Source: Cupriavidus pinatubonensis (GTDB lineage: Bacteria > Pseudomonadota > Gammaproteobacteria > Burkholderiales > Burkholderiaceae). Taken from it: a DNA stretch of 64,000 bases. The notes under the pieces are model-generated. The model searched no databases. It was given only the letters and a program-made list of their open reading frames with translations, and had not been told where the DNA came from. Made by a program: the position numbers and the translations under genes. Positions 9,731 through 17,716 of this stretch are shown piece by piece (position 1 is the stretch's first letter; every line of letters begins with the position of its first letter). The DNA is taken from assembly GCF_019602855.1 (NCBI RefSeq), contig NZ_CP080768.1, forward strand, positions 1-64,000, read 5' to 3'.

Positions 9731-10591
9731 TCAGTTACGCTTATCAACGACCTCGAGGATCCACTGGTCCTTGTGAAGAACCACTTCGATGGGACGGCTC
9801 ACGCGCAGATATGGCGTCATCGTCCGATCGACAGCCTCCAGGAAATCCCCGCTCCATTCCATGTCCGGAGCCGGATAATCGGTTCCCCTCCACCGCACTT
9901 TCCATTGACCCGTGCGCGCTGCCCATTCCGTAATGACCTGCTTGAGCGTCATCCCCTTGTCCGATTGGGAGGCCCACCGCTCGATCGGGGTCGGATTGAA
10001 TGCAGGCTGCTGCGGAACAGGTGGGGCCGCAGGCATGGCTGCTGGCATCGCCGCAGGTCCACCATAGTTGCTCGCCAGCAGCGGCGCGCCGCCGAAGGGC
10101 TGGCCCGAACCACCCATCTGCTCGGCAATCCCCATCGGAATCACGCGCATCGGTTCGACACTCACCACACTCCCTTTCAGACGCACCACCACGCCTGCGC
10201 GCTCGGCAACCGTGCGCAACGCCGCGCTACGTGCAACACCCTGGGGGATCACCACCGGGGTTTGGAGCAGGTTGGCGTCACCCTCCATTCGGATCGGGCC
10301 CACAATCGGGACGAGCTGCGCGATCAGGGAATCGGCGAGCGGCATCGGTCCAAACGGTCCCGGATACGGGGCGTACCAGTCCGGAGAAGCGAAGTCGCCT
10401 TGGATGGCGTCCGGGCCACGCCGAGCGGCTCCGGGGACTGCCATGGACACAGGCACCTGGGCTACTGCGGCCGCGGGCGCAACAGACGCCGGCGGGGCCT
10501 GGCGCTCATCAATGAAGCCGAACGCGGAGCCTGTAGCGACCGCAGTGGCGATCATGGCCCCCATACGGAATCCGATACTACGACGCTGCAT
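9731..10591 (-). CDS. pilL: PilL/TcpQ-like pilus protein, secretin-associated
   Basis: The product is about 286 residues. The start at 10591 is chosen because it opens an N-terminal hydrophobic segment (MGAMIATAVATGSAFGF). A Pro/Ala/Met-rich linker occupies the middle. The last 75 residues, from GMTLKQVITEWAARTG to ILEVVDKRN, fit the TcpQ C-terminal domain found in PilL of R64 and in TcpQ, which stabilises the secretin. It is the first recognisable pilus gene after the dot/icm genes and precedes the secretin gene. It is shorter than R64 PilL, so the symbol is tentative. Confidence 0.7.
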   Translation of the reverse strand: MQRRSIGFRMGAMIATAVATGSAFGFIDERQAPPASVAPAAAVAQVPVSMAVPGAARRGPDAIQGDFASPDWYAPYPGPFGPMPLADSLIAQLVPIVGPIRMEGDANLLQTPVVIPQGVARSAALRTVAERAGVVVRLKGSVVSVEPMRVIPMGIAEQMGGSGQPFGGAPLLASNYGGPAAMPAAMPAAPPVPQQPAFNPTPIERWASQSDKGMTLKQVITEWAARTGQWKVRWRGTDYPAPDMEWSGDFLEAVDRTMTPYLRVSRPIEVVLHKDQWILEVVDKRN

Positions 10592-10705
10592 GCCTACTTT
10601 CAATTCGATTCCTCCGCGACCGCTCACGCGGCATTCGAGATATTGCATTTTATCAGGTGACGCCGAAATAGACATAAAAAGGCTGACGGTTTGATCTGGA
10701 TCCAG

Positions 10706-10999
10706 TTAGAACTCCTCGCCCGGATCCTGGAGACGCGAGAATCGTCTGATGTGCCAGATTGGCCTCGAGGAAACGCGCTCTCCTCGCAGCTTCGAACGGG
10801 CCCGGCGCACCATCCAGCTGAGCGTGTAGCCTTTGATCTGTAGTCGCCAAACGACTACTGTCACGATGACAGAGATGCCGATGGTCCAGAGTCGCGCATA
10901 GAACAGGCATACCAGCATCGGGAAACAACAATAGGCAGGGATACTCGTGAACGGCAGCCCCATGCTCTCTGCAGACCTCACCCAATCCGCGATCTTCAT
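10706..10999 (-). CDS. icmT: IcmT/TraK-family type IVB secretion protein
   Basis: The 97-residue protein has an N-terminal amphipathic start, two close hydrophobic helices (AYCCFPMLVCLFYARLW and IGISVIVTVVVW), then a basic tail ending in PIWHIRRF. This matches IcmT of Legionella and TraK of IncI plasmids in length and in the Phe-Pro, Trp-Thr and Gly-Tyr-Thr-Leu pattern. IcmT is an inner-membrane component of the Dot/Icm machine. Its ATG overlaps the stop of dotB (ATGA), so the two are coupled. The dotD-dotC-dotB-icmT order equals traH-traI-traJ-traK of R64. Confidence 0.8.
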   Translation of the reverse strand: MKIADWVRSAESMGLPFTSIPAYCCFPMLVCLFYARLWTIGISVIVTVVVWRLQIKGYTLSWMVRRARSKLRGERVSSRPIWHIRRFSRLQDPGEEF

Positions 11000-12201
11000 G
11001 CCACCTCCAGGAGCCGCGCGCCATTGGATGGAATCCGGTGGCCCTGGCCATGCTCGTCCAGGAAGGCGCTCGCCTCGCGGATTGTCATGTTCGTGACATC
11101 CCGAAACGCTTGGAAGTCCAGTGTTCCGTCAGCGACCAGCGGCAATGCCTGATAGTCAAAGGACGTCTTCCGCTCCTCGAGGATCTGGCGGGTAATGGAT
11201 CCCCATCGCTCAAAGGGCGCTTGCTCCAGCGCACGCTTAACTTCTCGGTCAATCGTCAACCAGGAACGCACAGCAACGCGCTTGCCGCCGGTCGTTCGCG
11301 GTAGCTTTTGCGCGATTGCCAGTTTCAGGGTGTCGAGGAGCTTATTGGCGGCAGCGGGCTGGGCCTCCTCTGGGAAGAAGCTCACCATGCGGGCGAAAAC
11401 CTCGGCCGGTGTGTCCACGTGGAGGGTAGAGTAGACCGCGTGCCCGGACAGAGCCATCTCAAAGCAGGCGTTGATCGATTCACGGTCGCGGGATTCCCCC
11501 ATCACGATGACGTCCGCCTTGCGTCGCATTGCGTTACGGCCAGCTTCTGCAAAGGATGTCAGGTTGCTGCCGATCTGGACTTGCGAAGGCTGCGGAGTCT
11601 GGCCGTAGCCGTACCCATAGGTGAATTCGACCGGATCCTCGTATGTGATGATCTTGACAGGCACGCCTGGCATCTCCAGGCGGCGCCGATTGGCGGAGGC
11701 CAAGAGTGTTGTCTTCCCAGACCCCGTGGTACCGACCACAAGCACCAGACCATAGCGAGGGAACAGGTTGTCAGTGATGTCCTGCGGCAGCTTGAGATCG
11801 TCGTACGGAGGCGGCGCCTCCGGGACCACGCGCATTGTGATCGAGATCCCGCGGGCGATACGCCCCACGCGCGACCCAGTCGCGTTCATACGGTACCTCA
11901 TTACGCGATCAAAATCGCCGACCACGGCTTGGATCTCAACCTCCGCGTCAATTGGCTTGCCATCGGCCAGTTGAGAGACGCCCGAGCCGTCGTACAGGAA
12001 GTTCAGCGCACGCTCGACCTCAGTGCCCTCAAGCATCCTGGTCGTAGCCCTCACCTGCTTGCCATAGACTTCGACCCAGCAATAGTCCCCTGACTGGATC
12101 AGGATGTCGGAGGCAACAGATGTGGCCGCCCGCAGGAAGTCGTAGAACTCATCCCGGGTAAAGTTGACGCTAAGCGGGAAAGGCAAGTTAGACCCACTCA
12201 T
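10996..12201 (-). CDS. dotB: DotB/TraJ, cytoplasmic ATPase of the type IVB conjugation system
   Basis: The 401-residue protein has the Walker A loop GTTGSGKTTLLA near residue 158, KIITYEDPVEFTYG after it, and the Walker B/GE segment DVIVMGESRDRESI near 233. The histidine box YSTLHVDTPAEV follows. These are hallmarks of the DotB branch of PilT-like ATPases, which energise effector or relaxase-DNA transfer. The start at 12201 follows a GGGAGCTGATGGT leader and lies four bases after the dotC stop. A much longer in-frame extension is rejected because it would be antisense-like Arg/Ser-rich sequence inside dotC. Confidence 0.92.
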   Translation of the reverse strand: MSGSNLPFPLSVNFTRDEFYDFLRAATSVASDILIQSGDYCWVEVYGKQVRATTRMLEGTEVERALNFLYDGSGVSQLADGKPIDAEVEIQAVVGDFDRVMRYRMNATGSRVGRIARGISITMRVVPEAPPPYDDLKLPQDITDNLFPRYGLVLVVGTTGSGKTTLLASANRRRLEMPGVPVKIITYEDPVEFTYGYGYGQTPQPSQVQIGSNLTSFAEAGRNAMRRKADVIVMGESRDRESINACFEMALSGHAVYSTLHVDTPAEVFARMVSFFPEEAQPAAANKLLDTLKLAIAQKLPRTTGGKRVAVRSWLTIDREVKRALEQAPFERWGSITRQILEERKTSFDYQALPLVADGTLDFQAFRDVTNMTIREASAFLDEHGQGHRIPSNGARLLEVA

Positions 12202-12205
12202 ACCA

Positions 12206-13783
12206 TCAGCTCCCGGTCGACTCTTGCCACAGCGGCGCGTGGTAGCCGGAGGGCCGCGCGACCGGCGTCCGCGCACGTGCTGGCGCCGCCGGTGTGTACA
12301 CCGCTTGCTGATAGGCCGGCTGCGCAGGCCGCTGTTGGTAGACGGGCTGCTCGTAGACGGATTGCTGGTAGACCTGCCCCTGGACTGGTTGCTGGTAAGC
12401 CGGTTGCTGATAAGCCTGCTGCTGGGGCGGCTGACGATAGCTCGTCGCGCCGTACGATCCGCCGGCTGCGACTGGCGGCACGGGAGCGGCCATTGCAACA
12501 TAGGCCTGTTGGCTTCCTGTGGCGCTCGCCGGACTGCCGTACATCGCCGCACCTGCCGACTGGGCCGCTTGGAGCGCGTGGATTGCCGCAACCGAGGCAA
12601 GTCTCGCCGCCTCCGCGCGCTGCGCGAGTTGCGCCGCCTGTGCCGCCAGTGCCCGCATTTCGTCCGCGGACGCGGCGTACTGGGGAGTCCGTGGGAGGCT
12701 CTCGACTTGCGCGACGGAGGCCGGGTTTGGCATGGCCGGCGTCATCACCTGAATCGGGCTTTGGGCACCTGGTTGCACTTGCTGCTGCGGGGCCGGCGGA
12801 GGCGGTTGCACTGGGGCCGGCTGCGTGCGTGGTGCCTGCACAGCGGGCAATTGCTCGATGTAACGGGCCAGGCCATCCGGCGCCGCCGGGGATTCGGGGC
12901 TCGACGGCGTCGCTGGCTGCGGCGTCCGACGAATCAACCGTTCTGCGCGCTCTGTGGCTGCGCGCGTCTCAGCCGCAGGCGTCGCCATCAACGGCACCCA
13001 GCGGTCGGGCTTCGTCACGAAATCACTGTTGACCGTGATCCGGAACAGGGTATCGCCGACGACGATCGTGTTCGGGTCGTCACGGTTGACGATGTCCTGG
13101 GTGCGGGCAATCTCGGGGAGGCTCACCATTCCACGCTGATACAGATCGTAGAACGTGCGCATGCCGATATAGACCTGCTTGAGGTTTGCAAGGTTATTGT
13201 CGAAGATCTCTTGCGCCTGGCGCCGACCGTCCTCGTAAGCTGCTTTGACCTGCTGATCCCAGAACTTGCGCTCCTCATTGTCGCGCGGCAGCAGCTGCTC
13301 ATTCGTCGGAAGAGCGGGCATTTCATCTGCCGTCGGCAAACCCATCAAAAGCCAATCGCGCCAGCTCGGTGAACCGCTCTGAAATCGGGCGGGCTCCGAG
13401 ATCTTGTAGACCGCGCCGGCAACCCGCATCGCATTCTTAGTCGTCGTCCGTGCGTTCTCGGTCTTGATAATCACCGGTGGCAACACGCCCTGCCCCATCA
13501 CTAGGTCACCGAAGCGAAAATTGCGGTCCAGATCCGCCTGGCGCCGATCGATCACGCGGCCAATTTCCTGAGCTCGTTCGATCATGCCGGTCTGCGTGCC
13601 TACGGCCTGAGCGGTTGCCCGAAGCGCAGCAGTACGAACCGGCGACAGCAAGACCAACTGATCGCCCCTTGTTGGATTCAGCAGTCTCTGCAGGTTCTCG
13701 GACCCAGACTGGGCATGCGCAGCCGTGCCGGCCGCGACCTCCCAGGCCAATCCGACGAGCACGGCCATCAGCTTGAGTTTCAT
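12206..13783 (-). CDS. dotC: DotC/TraI outer-membrane core protein with a Tyr/Gln repeat tail
   Basis: The product is about 525 residues with a signal peptide (MKLKLMAVLVGLAWEV, cut near AHAQ). The first 270 mature residues fit DotC: ALRATAQAVGTQTGMIER, RFGDLVMGQGVLPPV, then LKQVYIGMRTFYDLYQRG and GDTLFRITVNSDFVTKPDRW. DotC, with DotD and DotH, forms the outer-membrane core of the type IVB channel. Unlike the usual DotC, no clear lipobox is seen, and the protein has an extra C-terminal half. That half is Pro/Gln/Ala-rich, with an Ala-rich helix (about 400-430) and repeated YQQP/VYQQ units near the end. The start at 13783 was chosen for its signal peptide. Confidence 0.88.
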   Translation of the reverse strand: MKLKLMAVLVGLAWEVAAGTAAHAQSGSENLQRLLNPTRGDQLVLLSPVRTAALRATAQAVGTQTGMIERAQEIGRVIDRRQADLDRNFRFGDLVMGQGVLPPVIIKTENARTTTKNAMRVAGAVYKISEPARFQSGSPSWRDWLLMGLPTADEMPALPTNEQLLPRDNEERKFWDQQVKAAYEDGRRQAQEIFDNNLANLKQVYIGMRTFYDLYQRGMVSLPEIARTQDIVNRDDPNTIVVGDTLFRITVNSDFVTKPDRWVPLMATPAAETRAATERAERLIRRTPQPATPSSPESPAAPDGLARYIEQLPAVQAPRTQPAPVQPPPPAPQQQVQPGAQSPIQVMTPAMPNPASVAQVESLPRTPQYAASADEMRALAAQAAQLAQRAEAARLASVAAIHALQAAQSAGAAMYGSPASATGSQQAYVAMAAPVPPVAAGGSYGATSYRQPPQQQAYQQPAYQQPVQGQVYQQSVYEQPVYQQRPAQPAYQQAVYTPAAPARARTPVARPSGYHAPLWQESTGS

Positions 13784-13888
13784 CTGTTCACCCTTCATTG
13801 CGTAGCAAGCGATGACGGCGGCCATCCGCCTATCATTTTGCGTATTGTACGTGTGCTACGCATTTTAAACGCACAAGCTGAGCGCGCC

Positions 13889-14347
13889 TTACCGGTAGCG
13901 AATCTCGATCACGTCATTGCCGAGCGCCACGTTGGCGCGCTGGCCGAACTGCTTGTCCACGTCGCGCAACAGTTCCTCGAGTGTCATCCCCTGGGCGTCC
14001 ACAAAGACGAAGAGAGGGACCCGCGGGCTCGGACCAGTAATCTGGAATCGCATGCCCCGCGACTTGGCCAGGACGCTCAGCAATTGCGCAGCGTCACCTT
14101 GAAATGATCCCGACATGTACTTGCCACGCAGAGCTGCCGGCTGCGGGGCGGTGTCGGCTGACACGCTCCAGCCCGGCATGTCCTTGACCTGGGAGATTGC
14201 GCTGTCGATCTGGGCGCTGATCGCCTTCTCGGCGTCTGTGGGGCCGGTACCCGCCATCGGACCAGCGCATCCGGCAAGTACACCCGCCAGGCTGACAGCT
14301 GCCATTAAACTCAGGACGCGTGCCTGGATTGCTTTCGTCTTGATCAT
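13889..14347 (-). CDS. dotD: DotD/TraH lipoprotein of the type IVB system
   Basis: The 152-residue protein has a lipoprotein signal ending AGVLAGC followed by AGP. The mature part is a small domain with PLFVFVDAQGMTLEELLRDV, resembling the secretin N-domain-like fold of DotD. DotD anchors DotC and DotH in the outer membrane. The gene stands first in the dotD-dotC-dotB-icmT run, 105 bases before dotC. The start at 14347 gives the correct signal peptide. Confidence 0.85.
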   Translation of the reverse strand: MIKTKAIQARVLSLMAAVSLAGVLAGCAGPMAGTGPTDAEKAISAQIDSAISQVKDMPGWSVSADTAPQPAALRGKYMSGSFQGDAAQLLSVLAKSRGMRFQITGPSPRVPLFVFVDAQGMTLEELLRDVDKQFGQRANVALGNDVIEIRYR

Positions 14348-14423
14348 GCTTGCTTTCGTAGAAATATGGATACGCCGGGGCAAGTGCGCCTACCGGGTGC
14401 GAGGATCCGTACGTCCCCCGCTG

Positions 14424-14675
14424 CTAGTCAGCGGTCACCGTAGGAACGGCCGCCACGGCGGCCTGCCCCATTTCGCCGCCATGCTCAAGCGCAAGCAGCG
14501 CTTCTTTCAGCTCCGGCGAGACGGCCAAAATGGTCCCGTGGGGCGCCGCGGTGGTCAGGTATTCGAATTTCTGGCGCAGCCATGCCGCGAGGTCTGCCAT
14601 CGCATTTCGAATGGCAAGGTCATCGGTGTCGAGTTCGTACCGATCTGCTTGGGCAATTTCAACGAGGGTCTTCAA
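14424..14675 (-). CDS. Small unknown protein, TTG start
   Basis: The 83-residue product is acidic and probably helical (LVEIAQADRYELDTDDLA, MADLAAWLRQKFEYL). No family was recognised. The TTG at 14675 is supported by GGAGAG seven bases upstream, and no ATG lies close by. It sits between the StbB-like gene and dotD on the same strand, so it is probably co-transcribed with one or both. Its function is unknown. Confidence 0.6.
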   Translation of the reverse strand: MKTLVEIAQADRYELDTDDLAIRNAMADLAAWLRQKFEYLTTAAPHGTILAVSPELKEALLALEHGGEMGQAAVAAVPTVTAD

Positions 14676-14701
14676 TTGATTCTCTCCATAGTTCCGGCTT
14701 C

Positions 14702-15187
14702 TCAGCCCATGAATGCTGAAGCCCTAGACTTCCCGCTACGTCGGGCCGCACCCCCTTGCTCGAGTCCGGTAGTCGGAACTCCCCTGGCCGGAGGAGTCAG
14801 CTCAGCGGGATGGGGCGACGGTTGCGGAGGCGCGGGAGGAGCGCTGACCTCGTGCACTGGATTAGGCATATTGCCTCGCGGACGAGCGTCAGCCACCCGG
14901 CTCGCGGAAGTAGCCGTCAGAGCCACCGGCGTGGTATCCCTGGCTGGCACGGCTACGGGCTCTTGCGATTTCAGCGCCGAATCCCGCGATAGCAAGCCAG
15001 CCTGGACCGCCTGAACCAGTCGATTGCCTTCCAACTCGCGCAGGGCAATATCCGCCTTTGCACCGAGCTTCAGAAGCCTTAACACCTCGGAGCTGCGACC
15101 ACCGCGGCGGGCGGCTCCGGCTTCCAGATGCGCAAGTTCCGGATGCTCGTCCGTGTTGATAGTGAAGTTGAGGCGTAGATCAGCCAC
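14702..15187 (-). CDS. StbB-like partner of the ParM partition protein
   Basis: The product is about 161 residues from the GTG at 15187, five bases after the parM stop, which implies coupled translation. The N-terminal half (VADLRLNFTINTDEHPEL, RSSEVLRLLKLGAKADI) resembles the small StbB-like proteins that follow StbA/ParM on conjugative plasmids. These often contain a short DNA-binding or adaptor helix region. The C-terminal half is disordered, rich in Pro, Ala and Ser. An upstream in-frame extension would lie inside parM and is rejected. The name is inferred from position and general appearance. Confidence 0.65.
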   Translation of the reverse strand: MADLRLNFTINTDEHPELAHLEAGAARRGGRSSEVLRLLKLGAKADIALRELEGNRLVQAVQAGLLSRDSALKSQEPVAVPARDTTPVALTATSASRVADARPRGNMPNPVHEVSAPPAPPQPSPHPAELTPPARGVPTTGLEQGGAARRSGKSRASAFMG

Positions 15188-15191
15188 GAGA

Positions 15192-16268
15192 TCACCGTTG
15201 AGAGAGGCTTGCGTGGGCGGCCTTGTACATGCCGCGCGCATTAGCAAACTCGGGTTCATCAGGGATCCAAATCCCTTCGGCCGGAACGCCGGGGAAGACT
15301 TGACCACAGCGGCTGGCCAGCAGTCGTGCCCCACCGCCGACGAACAATGTGCGACCAAAGATGCTCGCATCCTTCAGGCGCTTTGAAACCTCGTGGCCCA
15401 CCTGCACAGCGAAGTCGTCTAGCGCCTCGGCAACCATCTTGCTCACGTCATGCTTCTTGCCATAGAGCATGTAGGAACCGGTCTCAATCGCCCGCTTTCG
15501 GTACGCAAACGGCACCTCCTCCTTCAATTGGAAGGCCTCGCGCAGGCGTCGGTCAAGCTGATCATAGAGATAGAGAGCCCCAACCTCCGCTGTGCCCGAC
15601 TTCTCTGAATAGAGGCCGGCCCCGCCCTCACGGACGACAGCAATATCCGTGGTCTTTCCGCCGACATCCACGACCGCCACCGGCATGACTTCCGAAATCT
15701 CGCTGAATTCCGGGTCTTCGTTGCCGTCAAAGTCGAGCTGCGCGTCCAGGAAGGCTGCCACGGCTTCGGAGATTACGGCGTGCTCCACCACGGTAGCCAG
15801 GTGGGGCAGTCCGTCGGAGCCAACCGGGCGTGAGAGCGGACGCAACAGGCTACTCTTCTTCGCTTCGATGAGCTCAATGTTCTTGCTGCCGCGCACGTAG
15901 AACCGGTCGACCGGCAAGCCGGTAACAATGGAAACCTGGTGGCCAGCCACGCCAGCTTCGATCAGAGCGTGTGCGACCAGCGCCCGGTTGACGCTCGAGG
16001 TCGGGTAATCCGCGGATCGAGTGTCTACGGCCGGGGCAGCCACGTCATTGGCCGTGATCGTCACGAACTCGCCATCAGCCGTTTCGTAGACATTGTCCGC
16101 CGCTTGACTGTCATTGAATTGAGCAGTCAGCAGTTTGCCCGCCCAAGCGCGGGCGGGCATGACAAACGACCGGCCTGGGCCGGCGACCACCTTGATGCCA
16201 AAGTGGCCATCATCCACACCGACCGGAAATACGCCGCCGGCTACTTCATTGAAATTGTTGCTCGCCAT
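15192..16268 (-). CDS. parM: ParM/StbA actin-like plasmid segregation ATPase
   Basis: The 358-residue protein shows the actin-fold signatures: phosphate-1 loop VGVDDGHFGIKVV at the N-terminus, phosphate-2 loop AVVDVGGKTTDIAVV in the middle, and adenosine motif LFVGGGARLLAS near the C-terminus. ParM-type proteins polymerise with ATP and push plasmid copies apart, guided by a centromere and adaptor. GAAGGA lies four bases before the ATG. A TTGACA -35 box with a CAAAAT -10 box lies about 155 bases upstream. Its presence favours a low-copy plasmid or a plasmid-like ICE. Confidence 0.88.
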   Translation of the reverse strand: MASNNFNEVAGGVFPVGVDDGHFGIKVVAGPGRSFVMPARAWAGKLLTAQFNDSQAADNVYETADGEFVTITANDVAAPAVDTRSADYPTSSVNRALVAHALIEAGVAGHQVSIVTGLPVDRFYVRGSKNIELIEAKKSSLLRPLSRPVGSDGLPHLATVVEHAVISEAVAAFLDAQLDFDGNEDPEFSEISEVMPVAVVDVGGKTTDIAVVREGGAGLYSEKSGTAEVGALYLYDQLDRRLREAFQLKEEVPFAYRKRAIETGSYMLYGKKHDVSKMVAEALDDFAVQVGHEVSKRLKDASIFGRTLFVGGGARLLASRCGQVFPGVPAEGIWIPDEPEFANARGMYKAAHASLSQR

Positions 16269-16418
16269 GAGTTCCTTCGATCTCTAGTTGGAGTGACAGC
16301 CCCTATAGGGTCTCGCCCGTCAGGAACAGCCGCTTTGCGCCACGCACGCGCGTCGACACGCGTTTGCTGCCGTTCTGACGCCCTGTATCGCGTTCAAGCG
16401 CGTAACGAATACGGCGCG

Positions 16419-16448
16419 ATTTTGCCCTCTTTTGTTTCGCATTGTCAA
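16419..16448 (-). promoter_or_regulatory. Predicted promoter of parM
   Basis: On the minus strand a perfect TTGACA (16443-16448) stands 18 bases before CAAAAT (16419-16424). The -35 box lies in the palindromic string ATTGACAAT, so a repressor could cover it. The same 240-base intergenic stretch must also drive the divergent gene starting at 16512. Confidence 0.55.
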
Positions 16449-16511
16449 TGTACTGCACAATATAGTGATCGGGGTTAAGGGCTCGTCGCGTTGTGCCGAT
16501 AACACGCTTCT

Positions 16512-16877
16512 ATGGAACTCCACTCTGCAAGCAGGTCCGCTTACGCCTACTTTGATCGCATTGAGGGGTCAGCCCAATACCATGCCGACGCCTTGTTCGA
16601 GTCCGCGGCTAGCACCGGTCCTCAATGGTCTTCTGGGGACGCCACGATCGAGCCTGTGGCCCCGAATGACGCGCTGGGAGAGCTTGAGTCGACGCGCGGC
16701 CGGCGGCAGATCGACCTCGCTTGCGTTCTGATCCCGAGCATCATCCTTTTCCTGGCCGGCGCGGTTGCTATGGCAATAGCCCTCACCATGCCTTCTCCGG
16801 GGGCTGCCACGGTTGGCGCCACCGCGATCGCAGGCTGCGCGTTCGCGGCCGTTTGGTCAGATCCGATCTTCGATTGA
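16512..16877 (+). CDS. Small membrane protein, unknown function
   Basis: The 121-residue protein has a soluble N-terminal half and two hydrophobic helices (LIPSIILFLAGAVAMAIAL and GATAIAGCAFAAVW). No family was recognised. It is transcribed divergently from parM and its TGA abuts the GTG start of the next gene, so the two form a small operon. Confidence 0.6.
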   Translation: MELHSASRSAYAYFDRIEGSAQYHADALFESAASTGPQWSSGDATIEPVAPNDALGELESTRGRRQIDLACVLIPSIILFLAGAVAMAIALTMPSPGAATVGATAIAGCAFAAVWSDPIFD

Positions 16878-17372
16878 GTGCCAATGCAATTCGCCTACCT
16901 CTCCCCGCTCACGGGGCTGACCATGGTCGTCGAGCCCACCCAGGAATGTCCTTACCCAACCGCGTTCGCCGAGACGCGCATCGCTGCTGTCGGTCTGCAC
17001 CAGGCGGACGGAAACCCAATCGGGTCCGTGACGGTAGTTTTCGGCGAGGAAGGCGAGGAATGGTGGGTGCCAGCGTCTGGACCAATCCTCTGCTCGCGTG
17101 AGGCGTTGGATGCATGGGGGCGCGCGCCAGAGCCTCTTATGACGGTCATGCTTTCTGACGGCCTACCAGGGAGTCCTCATGTCGAGCGCTGCATAGCTAT
17201 ACCGGAGGCCATGGTGTTGCAACTGCGGGCAGGTATCGCTTCACTTGGCGGGGATCTCGATCCGGACGCCGTGCTCGCCGAACATAGCTCGCACGACTCG
17301 GACGAAAGTCGACTAGCAGCGGGTCAGTTGTGGCTGCTTTACATAGAAGAGCAGCAGCCCCGCGCAGAATAG
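16878..17372 (+). CDS. Unknown acidic protein, second gene of a two-gene operon
   Basis: The 164-residue protein starts at a GTG that directly follows the stop of the upstream gene (TGAGTG). An ATG six bases further on is an alternative. It is acidic and soluble, with no membrane segment or recognisable motif. Its end overlaps the end of a convergent small gene on the minus strand by about 60 bases, which is uncommon and may mean one of the two is shorter than drawn. Confidence 0.6.
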   Translation: MPMQFAYLSPLTGLTMVVEPTQECPYPTAFAETRIAAVGLHQADGNPIGSVTVVFGEEGEEWWVPASGPILCSREALDAWGRAPEPLMTVMLSDGLPGSPHVERCIAIPEAMVLQLRAGIASLGGDLDPDAVLAEHSSHDSDESRLAAGQLWLLYIEEQQPRAE

Positions 17373-17462
17373 GCCGACCTGGACCGTTTCCGTCTGCGCA
17401 AACGGGCCACCAACGCCCAAGGCGCTCAGCAATGCGGCGCTCATCATTGGCACGCTGAGCAT
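17313..17462 (-). CDS. Possible 49-residue membrane peptide
   Basis: The predicted peptide MLSVPMMSAALLSALG begins five bases after the preceding gene's stop and is largely hydrophobic, with a second hydrophobic stretch (VQVGLFCAGLLLFYV). The Shine-Dalgarno sequence is weak and the reading frame overlaps the convergent gene, so support is limited to position and composition. Confidence 0.35.
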   Translation of the reverse strand: MLSVPMMSAALLSALGVGGPFAQTETVQVGLFCAGLLLFYVKQPQLTRC

Positions 17463-17467
17463 GCCGA

Positions 17468-17713
17468 TTACGCCGCGGCCCGCTCGATGATCTCTTGTAC
17501 GCATGCCTTCCCCTTTTCGACCCATTTGCTTGCGGCAGACCCCAATGGCACGTGCACGGTAGGGCTACCTGACAGGACGGCTGTGGTCATCAAATGTGTG
17601 CCAAGGCGGATGTAGTCCGAAAATCCCATCCCCAGCCGCTCTGCAGCTGCACGAGCGAGCTCAAAGTCTTTGACATGCATATCGAGAGACAAATCGTGGT
17701 TCTGTCGTGTCAT
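17468..17713 (-). CDS. Small protein, possible ribbon-helix-helix type
   Basis: The 81-residue protein begins MTRQNHDLSLDMHVKDFEL and contains AAAERLGMGFSDYIRLG, a pattern reminiscent of CopG/Arc-like small DNA-binding proteins. The C-terminal half has no known motif. It starts three bases after the NADAR gene ends and belongs to the same operon. It might be the regulator of that operon; this is inference from fold pattern and position. Confidence 0.55.
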   Translation of the reverse strand: MTRQNHDLSLDMHVKDFELARAAAERLGMGFSDYIRLGTHLMTTAVLSGSPTVHVPLGSAASKWVEKGKACVQEIIERAAA

Positions 17714-17716
17714 CGT

